Source: Phycisphaeraceae bacterium (lineage in GTDB: Bacteria > Planctomycetota > Phycisphaerae > Phycisphaerales > UBA1924). Taken from it: a stretch of 29,027 nt of DNA. The translations under genes were made by a program, and so were the position numbers. Position 1 is the stretch's first letter, and each line of letters opens with the position of its first letter. Below, one piece after another: positions 7,903 through 15,235 of the stretch. The stretch is from contig WUAJ01000005.1 of the NCBI GenBank assembly GCA_009827215.1, positions 1 to 29,027 on the forward strand. The letters are read 5' to 3'. The notes beneath the pieces were generated by a model. That model was not told the origin of the DNA, did not search any database, and saw nothing but the letters and a program-made list of their open reading frames with translations.

Positions 7903-10017
7903 ATGGATATCTCAATGCGCTGGCTCAATCAATACCTCTCCCCTTCGGACCTCACGCCGGAGGAAGCCGATCACATCCTCACCGAGGCGGGTATGCCGAT
8001 CGAGGAGCACAAGCCCGCTGAATATGCAGGTGGCGAAGGCGATGTCGTGCTCGATGTCGAGGTCACCTCCAAGCGGGGGGATTGTCTCGGTCACATCGGG
8101 ATCGCGCGCGAGATCGCCGCGGCTCGATACACCGACAATCGACGCACGCTCGTGATGCCTGAGCTTGCGCCGATGAGCTTCGGAGATTCCGTCGAGGGTG
8201 ATCTCAAGCTCACCAACAGCGTCCCCGATGTCTGCCCGCTCTTTACCGCTCGATTGATCCGCAACGTCAAGATCGCTCCATCACCGGATTGGCTCGTCCA
8301 GGCGCTCGAGTCCATGGGACAGCGCTCGATCAACAATGTTGTGGACATCACCAACTTCATCACTCTTGAACTCGGCAATCCCTGCCATGTCTTCGACTAC
8401 GACAAACTCGCGGGACACGAACTCCAGGTGCGTTACGCGAAAGAAGGCGAAGAGGTCAACACCCTCTACGCCGGGAAGCACAAACTCCGTACGAGCGATC
8501 TCGTCGTCGCGGACGCGAATGGTCCACAATCCCTCGCCGGGATCATCGGCGGGTTTGATTCGCAGGTCGACGAGGGCACGACCACTGTGGTCTTCGAGAT
8601 GGCAACCTGGGACAAGGTCACAGTCCGCAATACTGGACGACGATTGAACATCCGCACCGACGCGGCGTTCCGCTTCGAGCGCGGGATCGATCCGCGAACG
8701 ATCGATTACGCCGCTCAGCGAGCTGTGGAACTGATCTGCAAAGTCAGCGGCGGAGAACTCGCCGAGGGTGTGCTCAGTCAGGGATCTCCGCTTCCTGAAG
8801 ATTCAGTGATCGAGCTGCGTCCATCTCGATGCGATGTCGTGCTTGGAGTGCACACGGTTCCAAATGAGATCGCGGAACTGCTCAACGCACTGTCTATCAA
8901 GACTGAAATCGAAGGGGATGTGCTCAAGTGCGTCATTCCGCCGCACCGGAGTCATGATCTGCTGCGTGAGATCGACTTGATCGAAGAAGTCGCTCGCGCT
9001 CGATCACTCGCAGTGGTTCCCGCTTCGGAGACGATTGATGTGCGCATCCGCGAACCGCAGCAGTCCGAGCGTGCCGTGCGTGCGATTGGTGCGTGTCTCA
9101 CAGGTCTGGGATACTACGAGACGATCACCTACAGCTTCACAAGTCCGAAGAAGGGTGAACAGTTCTTGCGTGATGGACAAGAAACCGTAGCCGTGGACGA
9201 TGATCGACGCAAAGCGGAACCAACACTCCGTCCTTCTGTGCTTCTCGGACTGATGTATTCACGCAAAGCGAACCAAGACGCGCGTGCTTCGATGCCTGGT
9301 GGAGTACGGCTCTTCGAGATCGCATCCTGCTTCGCTCAGAAAGCAGGCACACACAACACGATCGAACGCCGACAGCTTGCGATGCTCGCTGATGTTCCCT
9401 ACGAGGGGAAGAAGGCGAAGCATGAGGATATCCAGAACGCGGTGCGCGTGATGCGTGGGAGCATCGAGTCGATGGTCGCGCTGACCTTCGGAGGTGATGT
9501 TCCAGTGATCATCACCCCAACCAAACCAGCGCATCAGGGATACAGCGAAGCAGCGCACGCAACGATCAGCGTTGAGCGTGACGGGAAGACCATCGAGCTC
9601 GGATCGTTCGGACTGCTTTCCGATCTCGCGAAGAAAGCGGAAGGACTCAACGGCGAGTATGTCGTAACGGAGCTTTGGATCGATGAACTGATCGAGCCAT
9701 ATCCCCCAATCTCGCGAGCATCGCTGCTCCCGACGTATCCAGGAATTGATCGCGACCTGTCGCTGATCGTCGCCGAGACCACGCCTTGGAGCTCGATAGA
9801 GACACTCGCGCGATCGCAAGAACTCGCGAAATGCGTCGGATACGAGATGGTCAGCGTCTATCGAGGCAAGCAGGTCGGAGACGGCAAGAAATCAGTCACG
9901 CTCCGGCTCCACTTCCGCGATGACGATCGAACGCTGACGCACGAAGAGGTCGATCCGCAGATGGATCAGCTCGCTCAAGCAGCACGATCAAAGCTCGATG
10001 CGGATATCCGATCCTGA
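7903..10017 (+). CDS. pheT: Phenylalanyl-tRNA synthetase beta subunit lacking the tRNA-binding OB domain
   Basis: PheT forms the alpha2-beta2 enzyme that charges tRNA-Phe with phenylalanine. The frame is open from 7840, but the family start pattern (MKISxxWL) matches MDISMRWLNQYL, so I place the start at 7903 (704 aa). The N-terminal B1 segment runs straight into DVVLDVEVTSKRGDCLGHIGIAREIAA. The EMAP/OB-fold tRNA-binding domain of about 110 residues, found in 790-800 residue PheT proteins, is absent. The B3/B4 editing region follows (SINNVVDITNFITLELGNPCHVFDYDKL, ESLAGIIGG-like PQSLAGIIGGFDS), then B5 and the catalytic-like core. The last roughly 90 residues (YPGIDRDLSLIV to HEEVDPQMDQL) are the ferredoxin-fold anticodon-binding domain. 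The alpha-subunit gene pheS is not in the window. ilvE follows 238 nt downstream on the same strand. Confidence 0.95.
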   Translation: MDISMRWLNQYLSPSDLTPEEADHILTEAGMPIEEHKPAEYAGGEGDVVLDVEVTSKRGDCLGHIGIAREIAAARYTDNRRTLVMPELAPMSFGDSVEGDLKLTNSVPDVCPLFTARLIRNVKIAPSPDWLVQALESMGQRSINNVVDITNFITLELGNPCHVFDYDKLAGHELQVRYAKEGEEVNTLYAGKHKLRTSDLVVADANGPQSLAGIIGGFDSQVDEGTTTVVFEMATWDKVTVRNTGRRLNIRTDAAFRFERGIDPRTIDYAAQRAVELICKVSGGELAEGVLSQGSPLPEDSVIELRPSRCDVVLGVHTVPNEIAELLNALSIKTEIEGDVLKCVIPPHRSHDLLREIDLIEEVARARSLAVVPASETIDVRIREPQQSERAVRAIGACLTGLGYYETITYSFTSPKKGEQFLRDGQETVAVDDDRRKAEPTLRPSVLLGLMYSRKANQDARASMPGGVRLFEIASCFAQKAGTHNTIERRQLAMLADVPYEGKKAKHEDIQNAVRVMRGSIESMVALTFGGDVPVIITPTKPAHQGYSEAAHATISVERDGKTIELGSFGLLSDLAKKAEGLNGEYVVTELWIDELIEPYPPISRASLLPTYPGIDRDLSLIVAETTPWSSIETLARSQELAKCVGYEMVSVYRGKQVGDGKKSVTLRLHFRDDDRTLTHEEVDPQMDQLAQAARSKLDADIRS

Positions 10018-10022
10018 TCGGA
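10007..10022 (+). other. Inverted repeat spanning the pheT stop codon
   Basis: TCCGAT (10007-10012) and ATCGGA (10017-10022) can form a 6-bp stem with a CCTG loop over the pheT stop. No T-run follows, so it is not a convincing intrinsic terminator. Confidence 0.25.
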
Positions 10023-10206
10023 CGAACCTTGATATGCATGATCGCGTACAAACGGAGCGTGATCGATGCTTGTTCGGGACACATCGCACCAATTTCAGTG
10101 ATGTTGGTGGACAAAAAACCAAAGAAATTGACACAATACACGGTCTTTGTGAGGGTATTTGAGACGCGAACTCGTCCAAATCGCATCCTCAAAGAGCGTG
10201 TCAAGC

Positions 10207-10238
10207 TAGAATAGACACACGCCTGAGAGGATTCAGGC
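10207..10238 (+). promoter_or_regulatory. Candidate ilvE -10 element and leader hairpin
   Basis: TAGAAT (10207-10212) resembles a -10 hexamer. It lies between GTGTC and GACAC, which form a short inverted repeat around it. Immediately downstream, GCCTGA (10221-10226) and TCAGGC (10233-10238) form a perfect 6-bp stem with a 6-nt loop, ending just before the AGGAAG ribosome binding site (10243-10248) of ilvE. The arrangement suggests control at transcription start or ribosome access. No convincing -35 is paired with this -10. Confidence 0.35.
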
Positions 10239-10255
10239 AGCAAGGAAGTACAGCC

Positions 10256-11275
10256 ATGGAGGACAACATGACACAGATGACCAGCGAGCCTGCAGTCCAG
10301 AGCACAAGCAACACCAATCAGCTTGATCCGACCGGCCGTCCATACATCTGGGTCAACGGCGAGATGCGAGCCAAAAACGACGCGTCCGTCTCTGTCTTCG
10401 ACCACGGCTTGCTCTACGGCGATGGGATCTTTGAAGGCATCCGTGTGTACAACGGCAAGATCTTCAAGTGTGAGCAGCACATGGATCGTCTGATCAAGTG
10501 CTGCAACCAGATCTTCATTGATATCGAGAGCCACTACTCGCGTCAGGAAATGATCGACATCCAGCGTCAGTGCATCGAAGCGAACGGCATCACCAACGGC
10601 TACATCCGCTTCCTAGTCACTCGTGGCGCTGGAAACCTTGGACTCAATCCGTACCAGTGCCCGGTTCCTGGTGTCATCTGCATCGCTGACAAAATCTCGC
10701 TCTTCACTCCTGAGATGTACGAGAAGGGGATGCGTGTTGTGGTCGCGAATCGTCCGAAGACCCCGATCGCGTGTCTTGATCCACGGATCAAATCGCTCAA
10801 CTACCTCAACAACATCATGGCCAAGTGCGAAGCGATCCACCTCTCCCAAAAACTCGGGATCACTGAGCCATCGGATCAACTCCTCGAAGTGATCATGCTC
10901 AGCACTGAGGGTAAGGTCGCAGAAGGATCGGGAGATAACATCTTCTACATCAAGGATGGCAAGATGTTCACGCCTCCAAGCGATGTCGGGATCCTCGAAG
11001 GGATCACGCGCCGATTCGTGAAGGACACGCTCTGTCCTGAGTGCGGTGTAGAGATCGAAGAGAAGTACTTCGAGCTTGAAGATTTGCTCGGCGCCGATGA
11101 GATCTTCCTGACGGGCTCGGCGGCAGAAATGATCGCGGTGCGAGAGATCCTCGAACACAAGGACCTCGAAGTGACCAAGACCCACACCATCTCCGATGGA
11201 GAGGGACCGATCACCAAGAAGCTCCGCGCCAAGTTCCGCGAGATCGTCACCTCGGACAATGTTCCTGAGGATTGA
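10256..11275 (+). CDS. ilvE: Branched-chain amino acid aminotransferase (class IV PLP enzyme)
   Basis: IlvE transfers amino groups between glutamate and the 2-oxo acids of valine, leucine and isoleucine, the last step of their synthesis. The 339-residue protein has a non-conserved N-terminus of about 28 residues. The fold-type IV pattern follows: YIWVNGEM, VSVFDHGLLYGDGIFEGIRVYNGKIF (about 45-70), the PLP-binding lysine in RIKSLNYLNN (K179), and EGSGDNIFYIKDG followed by ILEGITRRFV in the C-terminal half. The start at 10256 has AGGAAG 7 nt upstream; an alternative ATG lies 12 nt further in. D-amino acid aminotransferase and aminodeoxychorismate lyase share the fold, but the GIFEGIR and SLNYLNN patterns favour IlvE. 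It converges on the YkgJ-type gene with only 11 nt between stop codons and no visible terminator. Confidence 0.92.
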   Translation: MEDNMTQMTSEPAVQSTSNTNQLDPTGRPYIWVNGEMRAKNDASVSVFDHGLLYGDGIFEGIRVYNGKIFKCEQHMDRLIKCCNQIFIDIESHYSRQEMIDIQRQCIEANGITNGYIRFLVTRGAGNLGLNPYQCPVPGVICIADKISLFTPEMYEKGMRVVVANRPKTPIACLDPRIKSLNYLNNIMAKCEAIHLSQKLGITEPSDQLLEVIMLSTEGKVAEGSGDNIFYIKDGKMFTPPSDVGILEGITRRFVKDTLCPECGVEIEEKYFELEDLLGADEIFLTGSAAEMIAVREILEHKDLEVTKTHTISDGEGPITKKLRAKFREIVTSDNVPED

Positions 11276-11286
11276 TCGAGATCCAA

Positions 11287-11769
11287 TCAGATTTCAACGC
11301 GATCGCGCGTGATGCGGATGTGCTTGGTTGAGTACAGCGTTCCTGTATTCATGCCGGGACATCCCTCGGCGGCGTATTCCCACTCGTCGAGTGACTCAAG
11401 GTTCGATTTCCAGAACGGCCACGTCCGGCACTGCTCCGGACGAGTCTTGTAGATCGTGCACAGCGCCTTGCCTCGCTCGTCGCGATCGAGGAAGACGCAG
11501 TCGTATCCAAAGCTGGTTTTGGTTTCCTTGAGCGAGCGTCCGACGATCGTGTCGCGAGTGTACTGCGTCATGAACTCGTCAAGCGGGATACCGACATCTT
11601 TCGCCATCGCTTTCGCTTCTTTGTCAGTGAATAACACGAATCCAGTCGGTCCTGTGCAGCAGTTTCCGCATTGTGTGCATTCGAATCGCAGTCCCTTCTC
11701 GCCGGTCTCTGTCAGTCCGGTCGGATCGAGCTCATCGAACCACTCATTGGAATTCTTTACTTTGCTCAT
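11287..11769 (-). CDS. YkgJ-family cysteine-cluster protein
   Basis: The 160-residue product carries FECTQCGNCCTGP near the N-terminus (Cys 31, 34, 37, 38). Further cysteines follow in YDCVFL, ALCTIY and RPEQCRTWPFW. This is the pattern of the YkgJ/UPF0153 family, thought to bind zinc or an iron-sulfur cluster; its biochemical role is not established. The frame is open to 11898, but the upstream part is a basic shadow of the preceding gene. I chose the ATG at 11769 because it overlaps the stop of the phosphatase gene by one base (TGATG), a coupling pattern, and because MSKVKNSNEW leads directly into the domain. It is the last gene of the dnaX operon. Confidence 0.88.
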   Translation of the reverse strand: MSKVKNSNEWFDELDPTGLTETGEKGLRFECTQCGNCCTGPTGFVLFTDKEAKAMAKDVGIPLDEFMTQYTRDTIVGRSLKETKTSFGYDCVFLDRDERGKALCTIYKTRPEQCRTWPFWKSNLESLDEWEYAAEGCPGMNTGTLYSTKHIRITRDRVEI

Positions 11770-13157
11770 CACGCATCGTCCGGATGGTTGTGGCGCACAA
11801 CGACGATGGTTTGGTCGTCCTTGCCGACATCGGATCCAGTGAACTCTCGGACGGCGGTGGTGAGGGTGTCGATTACGCACTGGGGTTGGCCGCTGCAACT
11901 TGTGAGCGCGGCATCCATGCGTTCTTCACCAAACATCTCGAATCCTGACTCGGTATCCGCAGGACGCGCCGCTTCGGTGATTCCATCGGTATACAAAACG
12001 AGCGTTTCACCTGGAGCGAGTGTGCTTGAGAGTGAGACCGGAGGCAGATCCATCGTGATACCGAGCGGGAGTGTCCCTGGATTGTCGAGCGTGCGGATCG
12101 TGCCGTCGACCCCACGGATGCGAGGGGGGTTGTGTCCGCAGCGGATCCAGTCAACGGTTCCCGACGATGGATCAAGCACACACAAGAACGCGGTCGCGAA
12201 CATGCTCGGCAGCGATGAGGTGTACAGGATTTTGTTCACATACAGCGCGACCTGGGTCGGATCCGCCGCGGATGCCTGGTTCTCGTGATGGAACGCGAAT
12301 CCACGGATCGCCGCGGAGATCATCGCCATGACCGTCGCGGCGGCGGCGCCGTGTCCCGCGACATCCGCGATGATGACCCCCAAGCGCCCGTCGGGGAACT
12401 GGAAGTAGTCAAAGAAGTCCCCCCCTGCGTGCTGGCTCGGTTTGTAACTCGACGCGAGCTCGTATCCCTCCAGCGAAGGATTCGACGCGGGCGTGAGCGC
12501 CCGCTGGATCTGACCCATCTGCTCGAACTGCTTTTCGAGTTCTCGATTGAGTTCCTCGACCTTGCGGCGCGTGACGAGGTTGCGTGTAGCAGAGCCGATC
12601 ATGTTCAGATCAAGGAAACCCGCTTCGAATGATTCGAGATCATTCCACTGGGGGTCTCTGTGGAAGACGAATGCCCAGTTGATGGTCTCGCCGTTCTCGT
12701 AAGTTGGGATGACCGCGACTGATCGGAGTTCGGACGCTCGATCTCCGAGCGCGTTTGACAGATTGGTGTCCTGAGTGAAATCCGCGTGGTTGAGGAGTTT
12801 GGGTTCAGGAGTCTGGATCAGTTCCCAGACCAAGCCTCCTTCGAGGATCGGGAGTTGCTCCCAGATCGCCCATGGATCTTGGGGAACACGATCCTCCTGT
12901 GGATCAGTCGGATTCGGACCAATCACACGCGTGAACTTGTACTGCCCGTCCTTGAGTCCGCGCCGAGAAACAGACACGATCGCATCGCGAGGAGTGCGTT
13001 TCCCGATCCACGGACCGAAGTGACTCATCATCGCCGCGGGATCAGTCATCATGCTCGCTTCGCTGAGCATCACACTCAGCTGCGGGATGTTCTCGTTGCG
13101 GTGTAGATCCACACATTCGCAAGGCACACAGTATGGATTTGGTTGTGTTGTGCTCAT
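11769..13157 (-). CDS. SpoIIE/RsbU-type PP2C serine phosphatase with GAF-like N-terminus
   Basis: The 462-residue protein has a sensory-type N-terminal region (about 20-195, GAF-like by pattern) and a short coiled coil (about 197-220, KVEELNRELEKQFEQMGQIQRAL). A C-terminal PP2C domain of the SpoIIE/RsbU type covers about 225-458. Metal-binding acidic motifs are visible: GGDFFDYF, IADVAGHGAAAA, LYTDGITEA and GKDDQTIVVVR. Such phosphatases dephosphorylate anti-sigma-factor antagonists in partner-switching pathways; no antagonist or anti-sigma kinase gene is in the window. The extreme N-terminus has an unusual CVPCEC cluster. The gene overlaps the upstream cyclodeaminase-like gene by 4 nt (ATGA) and the downstream YkgJ-type gene by 1 nt, so translation of the three is likely coupled. 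Confidence 0.9.
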   Translation of the reverse strand: MSTTQPNPYCVPCECVDLHRNENIPQLSVMLSEASMMTDPAAMMSHFGPWIGKRTPRDAIVSVSRRGLKDGQYKFTRVIGPNPTDPQEDRVPQDPWAIWEQLPILEGGLVWELIQTPEPKLLNHADFTQDTNLSNALGDRASELRSVAVIPTYENGETINWAFVFHRDPQWNDLESFEAGFLDLNMIGSATRNLVTRRKVEELNRELEKQFEQMGQIQRALTPASNPSLEGYELASSYKPSQHAGGDFFDYFQFPDGRLGVIIADVAGHGAAAATVMAMISAAIRGFAFHHENQASAADPTQVALYVNKILYTSSLPSMFATAFLCVLDPSSGTVDWIRCGHNPPRIRGVDGTIRTLDNPGTLPLGITMDLPPVSLSSTLAPGETLVLYTDGITEAARPADTESGFEMFGEERMDAALTSCSGQPQCVIDTLTTAVREFTGSDVGKDDQTIVVVRHNHPDDA

Positions 13158-13774
13158 CGGACCAACACCAGAACCTTGTCATGGAGTGAATCAACCAGTG
13201 CGAGGTAATCATTCATCGTTGACTCAGTCTGGTTACAATCTTGCTCTGGGAGTAGCGGGATGTTGATCCGGATATTGCACGCTGCGTTATGAGCCGCGGC
13301 TTTGCATGTGATCGCAGCGACCGCGAGATCCGACTTGAGCATTCGATTTGTTGTCTCTGTCAGTTCATGGAGCGATCCCATCATCTGAGCACACAGCTCA
13401 AGCATCGCGACGGGAGGAGCGATCGCGCCCTGCACAGCACTGTCCCACTCAGCAATCCTCTTTGGATCCGATTCTGGGAGTGACCAGAGCGCGTTGAGTG
13501 CGCCGTACCCAGCCGCGTCATCGTCAGCGAGTTGCAGGAACCTCGTCTGCATTGATGTCAGCAGCTCAAGATGAGCTTGGTTCTCCGATTCGCAGTGCTC
13601 GTATTTCTTCTTGCCGAGCGTGTAGTGGATGACCATCCCCGCGATTGCGGCTGCCGTTGCGCCGGTCGTCGCGGCCACCGCGCCCCCGCCAGGAGTGGGT
13701 GCTTTGGAGTTGAGCGCCTGCAGGTACCCTGAGAGGGTCATATCCGCGATTGGAGTGGGGGAATCAGAGCTCAT
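13154..13774 (-). CDS. Cyclodeaminase/cyclohydrolase (FTCD C-terminal domain) family protein
   Basis: The 206-residue protein matches the stand-alone cyclodeaminase family. APTPGGGAVAATTGATAAAIAGMV near the N-terminus is the family glycine-rich signature, and the rest is alpha-helical with Ala-rich segments (DLAVAAITCKAAAHNAACNIRIN). Members act on folate one-carbon units, as formiminotetrahydrofolate cyclodeaminase or methenyl-tetrahydrofolate cyclohydrolase (FchA). Which reaction applies here cannot be told from sequence. No other folate or histidine-degradation gene is nearby. It starts 34 nt after the Nudix gene and overlaps the phosphatase gene by 4 nt. Confidence 0.85.
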   Translation of the reverse strand: MSSDSPTPIADMTLSGYLQALNSKAPTPGGGAVAATTGATAAAIAGMVIHYTLGKKKYEHCESENQAHLELLTSMQTRFLQLADDDAAGYGALNALWSLPESDPKRIAEWDSAVQGAIAPPVAMLELCAQMMGSLHELTETTNRMLKSDLAVAAITCKAAAHNAACNIRINIPLLPEQDCNQTESTMNDYLALVDSLHDKVLVLVR

Positions 13775-13808
13775 CGGAGCATCTTAGTCCATGCGCATGG
13801 ATCGGTGC

Positions 13809-14498
13809 TCACAACAATCGCGCGATCTCGATCGCTGTTGGGATGAACGCGTTCTGTTCACGATCAATCCACTCATGGAGTGCTTCCTTCGTGATCCATC
13901 GTAAATCTTCATACTCCCATTCTGTGGAGAGCTCCGGAAGCGTGCTCAGCTCAACACGCAGGACGATATCGGTTGATCCGACATGATCGTCATGCACCAG
14001 CGCCAGCGCCGTCATCGGCGCGGATTCCAGCGACATCCCAACCTCTTCGAGCGATTCTCGGCACAGCTCTTCGCGGATCATGTCGAATGTGAGCGTGTCA
14101 AGATTTTCCTCTGGGACATCGATCCCGCCGCAGGGTCCAAACTCCCAGAGATCTCCGTAGCGATGGGTTTTGTTTGATCGTTTCCCGAGCAGGTAGTGGG
14201 GGGTGCCTTGCAGATCTGGAGCGACGATCAGTCCAGTCACTGCGAGCATGCGTACGCCGAGGTGGATCTGTTCGCGGATAGCGTGGTGCTTGTACTGCTC
14301 AGCGCGTGCGTGGATCAGTCCTTCGCTGGGATCGAAGCTCATGAATGCGAGCATCTCGCCGTTGAAGTAGTTGGGGTTGGATTGGGTCAGCGTCTCCCAC
14401 GCGTGCTCAACTTGCTCGCGCAGGTGTTCAGGGACTGGTGTGTGCTCGTAGTCGATCTGAACCTTGGGTACTGTGCTGAGTTGTTCGATCCGGACCAT
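13809..14498 (-). CDS. Nudix hydrolase-like protein
   Basis: The 229-residue protein has a C-terminal Nudix fold (about 75-225). The Nudix box appears as CGGIDVPEENLD, then REELCRESLEEVGM, retaining the REx2EExG metal-binding core. About eight extra residues separate the opening glycine and the RE, compared with the standard G-x5-E-x7-RE spacing. LWEFGPCGG just before the box is typical of the family. The N-terminal 75 residues (VPKVQIDYEHTPVPEHL and onward) are not recognised. Nudix enzymes cleave nucleoside diphosphate derivatives; the substrate is unknown. It starts 2 nt after the ybaB stop. Confidence 0.82.
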   Translation of the reverse strand: MVRIEQLSTVPKVQIDYEHTPVPEHLREQVEHAWETLTQSNPNYFNGEMLAFMSFDPSEGLIHARAEQYKHHAIREQIHLGVRMLAVTGLIVAPDLQGTPHYLLGKRSNKTHRYGDLWEFGPCGGIDVPEENLDTLTFDMIREELCRESLEEVGMSLESAPMTALALVHDDHVGSTDIVLRVELSTLPELSTEWEYEDLRWITKEALHEWIDREQNAFIPTAIEIARLL

Positions 14499-14500
14499 CG

Positions 14501-14872
14501 TTAACTGAGCAGTCCGCTGAGCTGCGGCGCCATATCTCCCAGCCCGAGATCGTCCGCTTCCTTCGCGATGATCTGCTGGACCTGACGCTGTGCGTTTTCG
14601 GTTGCGTCGTTGATCGCGTCCTTGATGAGCGCTGTCGCGAGTTCTTTGGTTTTCTCATCGACCGCCATCCCTGCGAGCAGCGCGGGATCGAGCGTGAGGT
14701 CGATGAGTTTCATCTTGCCGTTGACGATCGCTCTACACGCGCCGCCCCCGGCTTGCCCCTCGACGCGGAGCGCGTCCATTTTCGCTTTGACGCGCTCGCC
14801 CGCTTCAGCGAGTTGTTCTTTGTTCTTCATCAGGGACCCGAGGGCCTGCATCGCTTTGAGTTTGTCGAGCAT
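14501..14872 (-). CDS. ybaB: YbaB/EbfC family nucleoid-associated protein
   Basis: The 123-residue protein begins MLDKLKAMQALGSLMKNKEQL and has the YbaB pattern. A charged N-terminal helix precedes a short beta sheet containing GGGACRAIVNGKMKLIDLTLDPALL, and a long C-terminal helix (DEKTKELATALIKDAINDATENAQ) follows. YbaB forms tweezer-shaped dimers that bind DNA and help organise the nucleoid. The gene follows dnaX by 3 nt (measured from the tau stop), the classic dnaX-ybaB neighbourhood. The usual next gene, recR, is not here; a Nudix gene follows instead. Confidence 0.92.
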   Translation of the reverse strand: MLDKLKAMQALGSLMKNKEQLAEAGERVKAKMDALRVEGQAGGGACRAIVNGKMKLIDLTLDPALLAGMAVDEKTKELATALIKDAINDATENAQRQVQQIIAKEADDLGLGDMAPQLSGLLS

Positions 14873-14875
14873 GAA

Positions 14876-15217
14876 CTACTTCCTTGGGTAGACCTGTTTC
14901 ACGGTGCCTTCGAAGACCTCGAGCACCGCTTTGACGAGTGGATCACCCGCCGCTTCTTCAGCGGAAGGGAGATTCGATGGCGGCGCGATCGGCTGGGGTG
15001 ATGGTGCTTGTTCTTGCTTTGGAGCTGCTGGCGCGGAGTGCTCCGGCGCGCTCGACGGAGTGGGTTTGGCAAAGTCCACGCGCCGACCAGCGGTGCGCAC
15101 TGTGTCCTTAGACTCATGCCGGACCGGTTTGCTCGGCGATGGCGCTCGTGTTGGAGTCGCGGGCGACGGTCGGCTGGGTGCAACAGATGCTGCGGGCGCC
15201 GACGCCGCCCTCAGATT
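14876..15217 (-). CDS. dnaX: DnaX tau-specific C-terminal extension (reached by -1 frameshift)
   Basis: This frame continues DnaX after a -1 shift at the A8 run, starting with NLRAASAPAAS. It adds 113 residues, giving a tau of about 485 residues. The first roughly 85 are a Pro/Ala/Ser-rich disordered linker. The end, DPLVKAVLEVFEGTVKQVYPRK, resembles the conserved terminal motif of many full-length DnaX proteins (PLVxxVLExFxG). This argues the frame is translated as part of DnaX rather than being a separate gene. Read on its own from 15295 it would begin with a non-homologous leader. An assembly error in the homopolymer is the alternative explanation. Confidence 0.8.
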   Translation of the reverse strand, partial: NLRAASAPAASVAPSRPSPATPTRAPSPSKPVRHESKDTVRTAGRRVDFAKPTPSSAPEHSAPAAPKQEQAPSPQPIAPPSNLPSAEEAAGDPLVKAVLEVFEGTVKQVYPRK

Positions 15218-15235
15218 TTTTTTACGGCACCACCT
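15190..15235 (-). promoter_or_regulatory. dnaX: Candidate programmed -1 frameshift signal in dnaX
   Basis: Three elements line up on the minus strand. An SD-like AGGTGG lies at 15235-15230. Six nt later comes an A8 run (15223-15216) that contains the slippery heptamer A-AAA-AAA in the zero frame (15223-15217). A stem-loop follows: GGGCG (15210-15206), a 7-nt loop, and CGCCC (15198-15194), extended by CTG/CAG pairs outside an A-G mismatch. The main stem starts 6 nt after the heptamer. The zero-frame TGA is at 15213-15211. The layout parallels the E. coli dnaX gamma/tau site. Confidence 0.75.

Noticed and set aside
9259..9819. A 186-codon minus-strand frame within pheT
   Set aside because: It is antisense to the well-conserved PheT C-terminal half, with no recognisable domain.
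10128..10159. TTGACA at 10128 as an ilvE -35 element
   Set aside because: No good -10 hexamer lies 16-18 nt downstream; the nearest candidates are 19-20 nt away and poor.
10029..10214. A 61-codon plus-strand frame between pheT and ilvE, considered as a leader peptide
   Set aside because: It has no ribosome binding site, no clusters of Ile/Leu/Val codons typical of ilv attenuators, and it runs through the candidate promoter region.
11276..11286. Bidirectional terminator between ilvE and the YkgJ-type gene
   Set aside because: The 11-nt gap has no stem-loop or T-tract.
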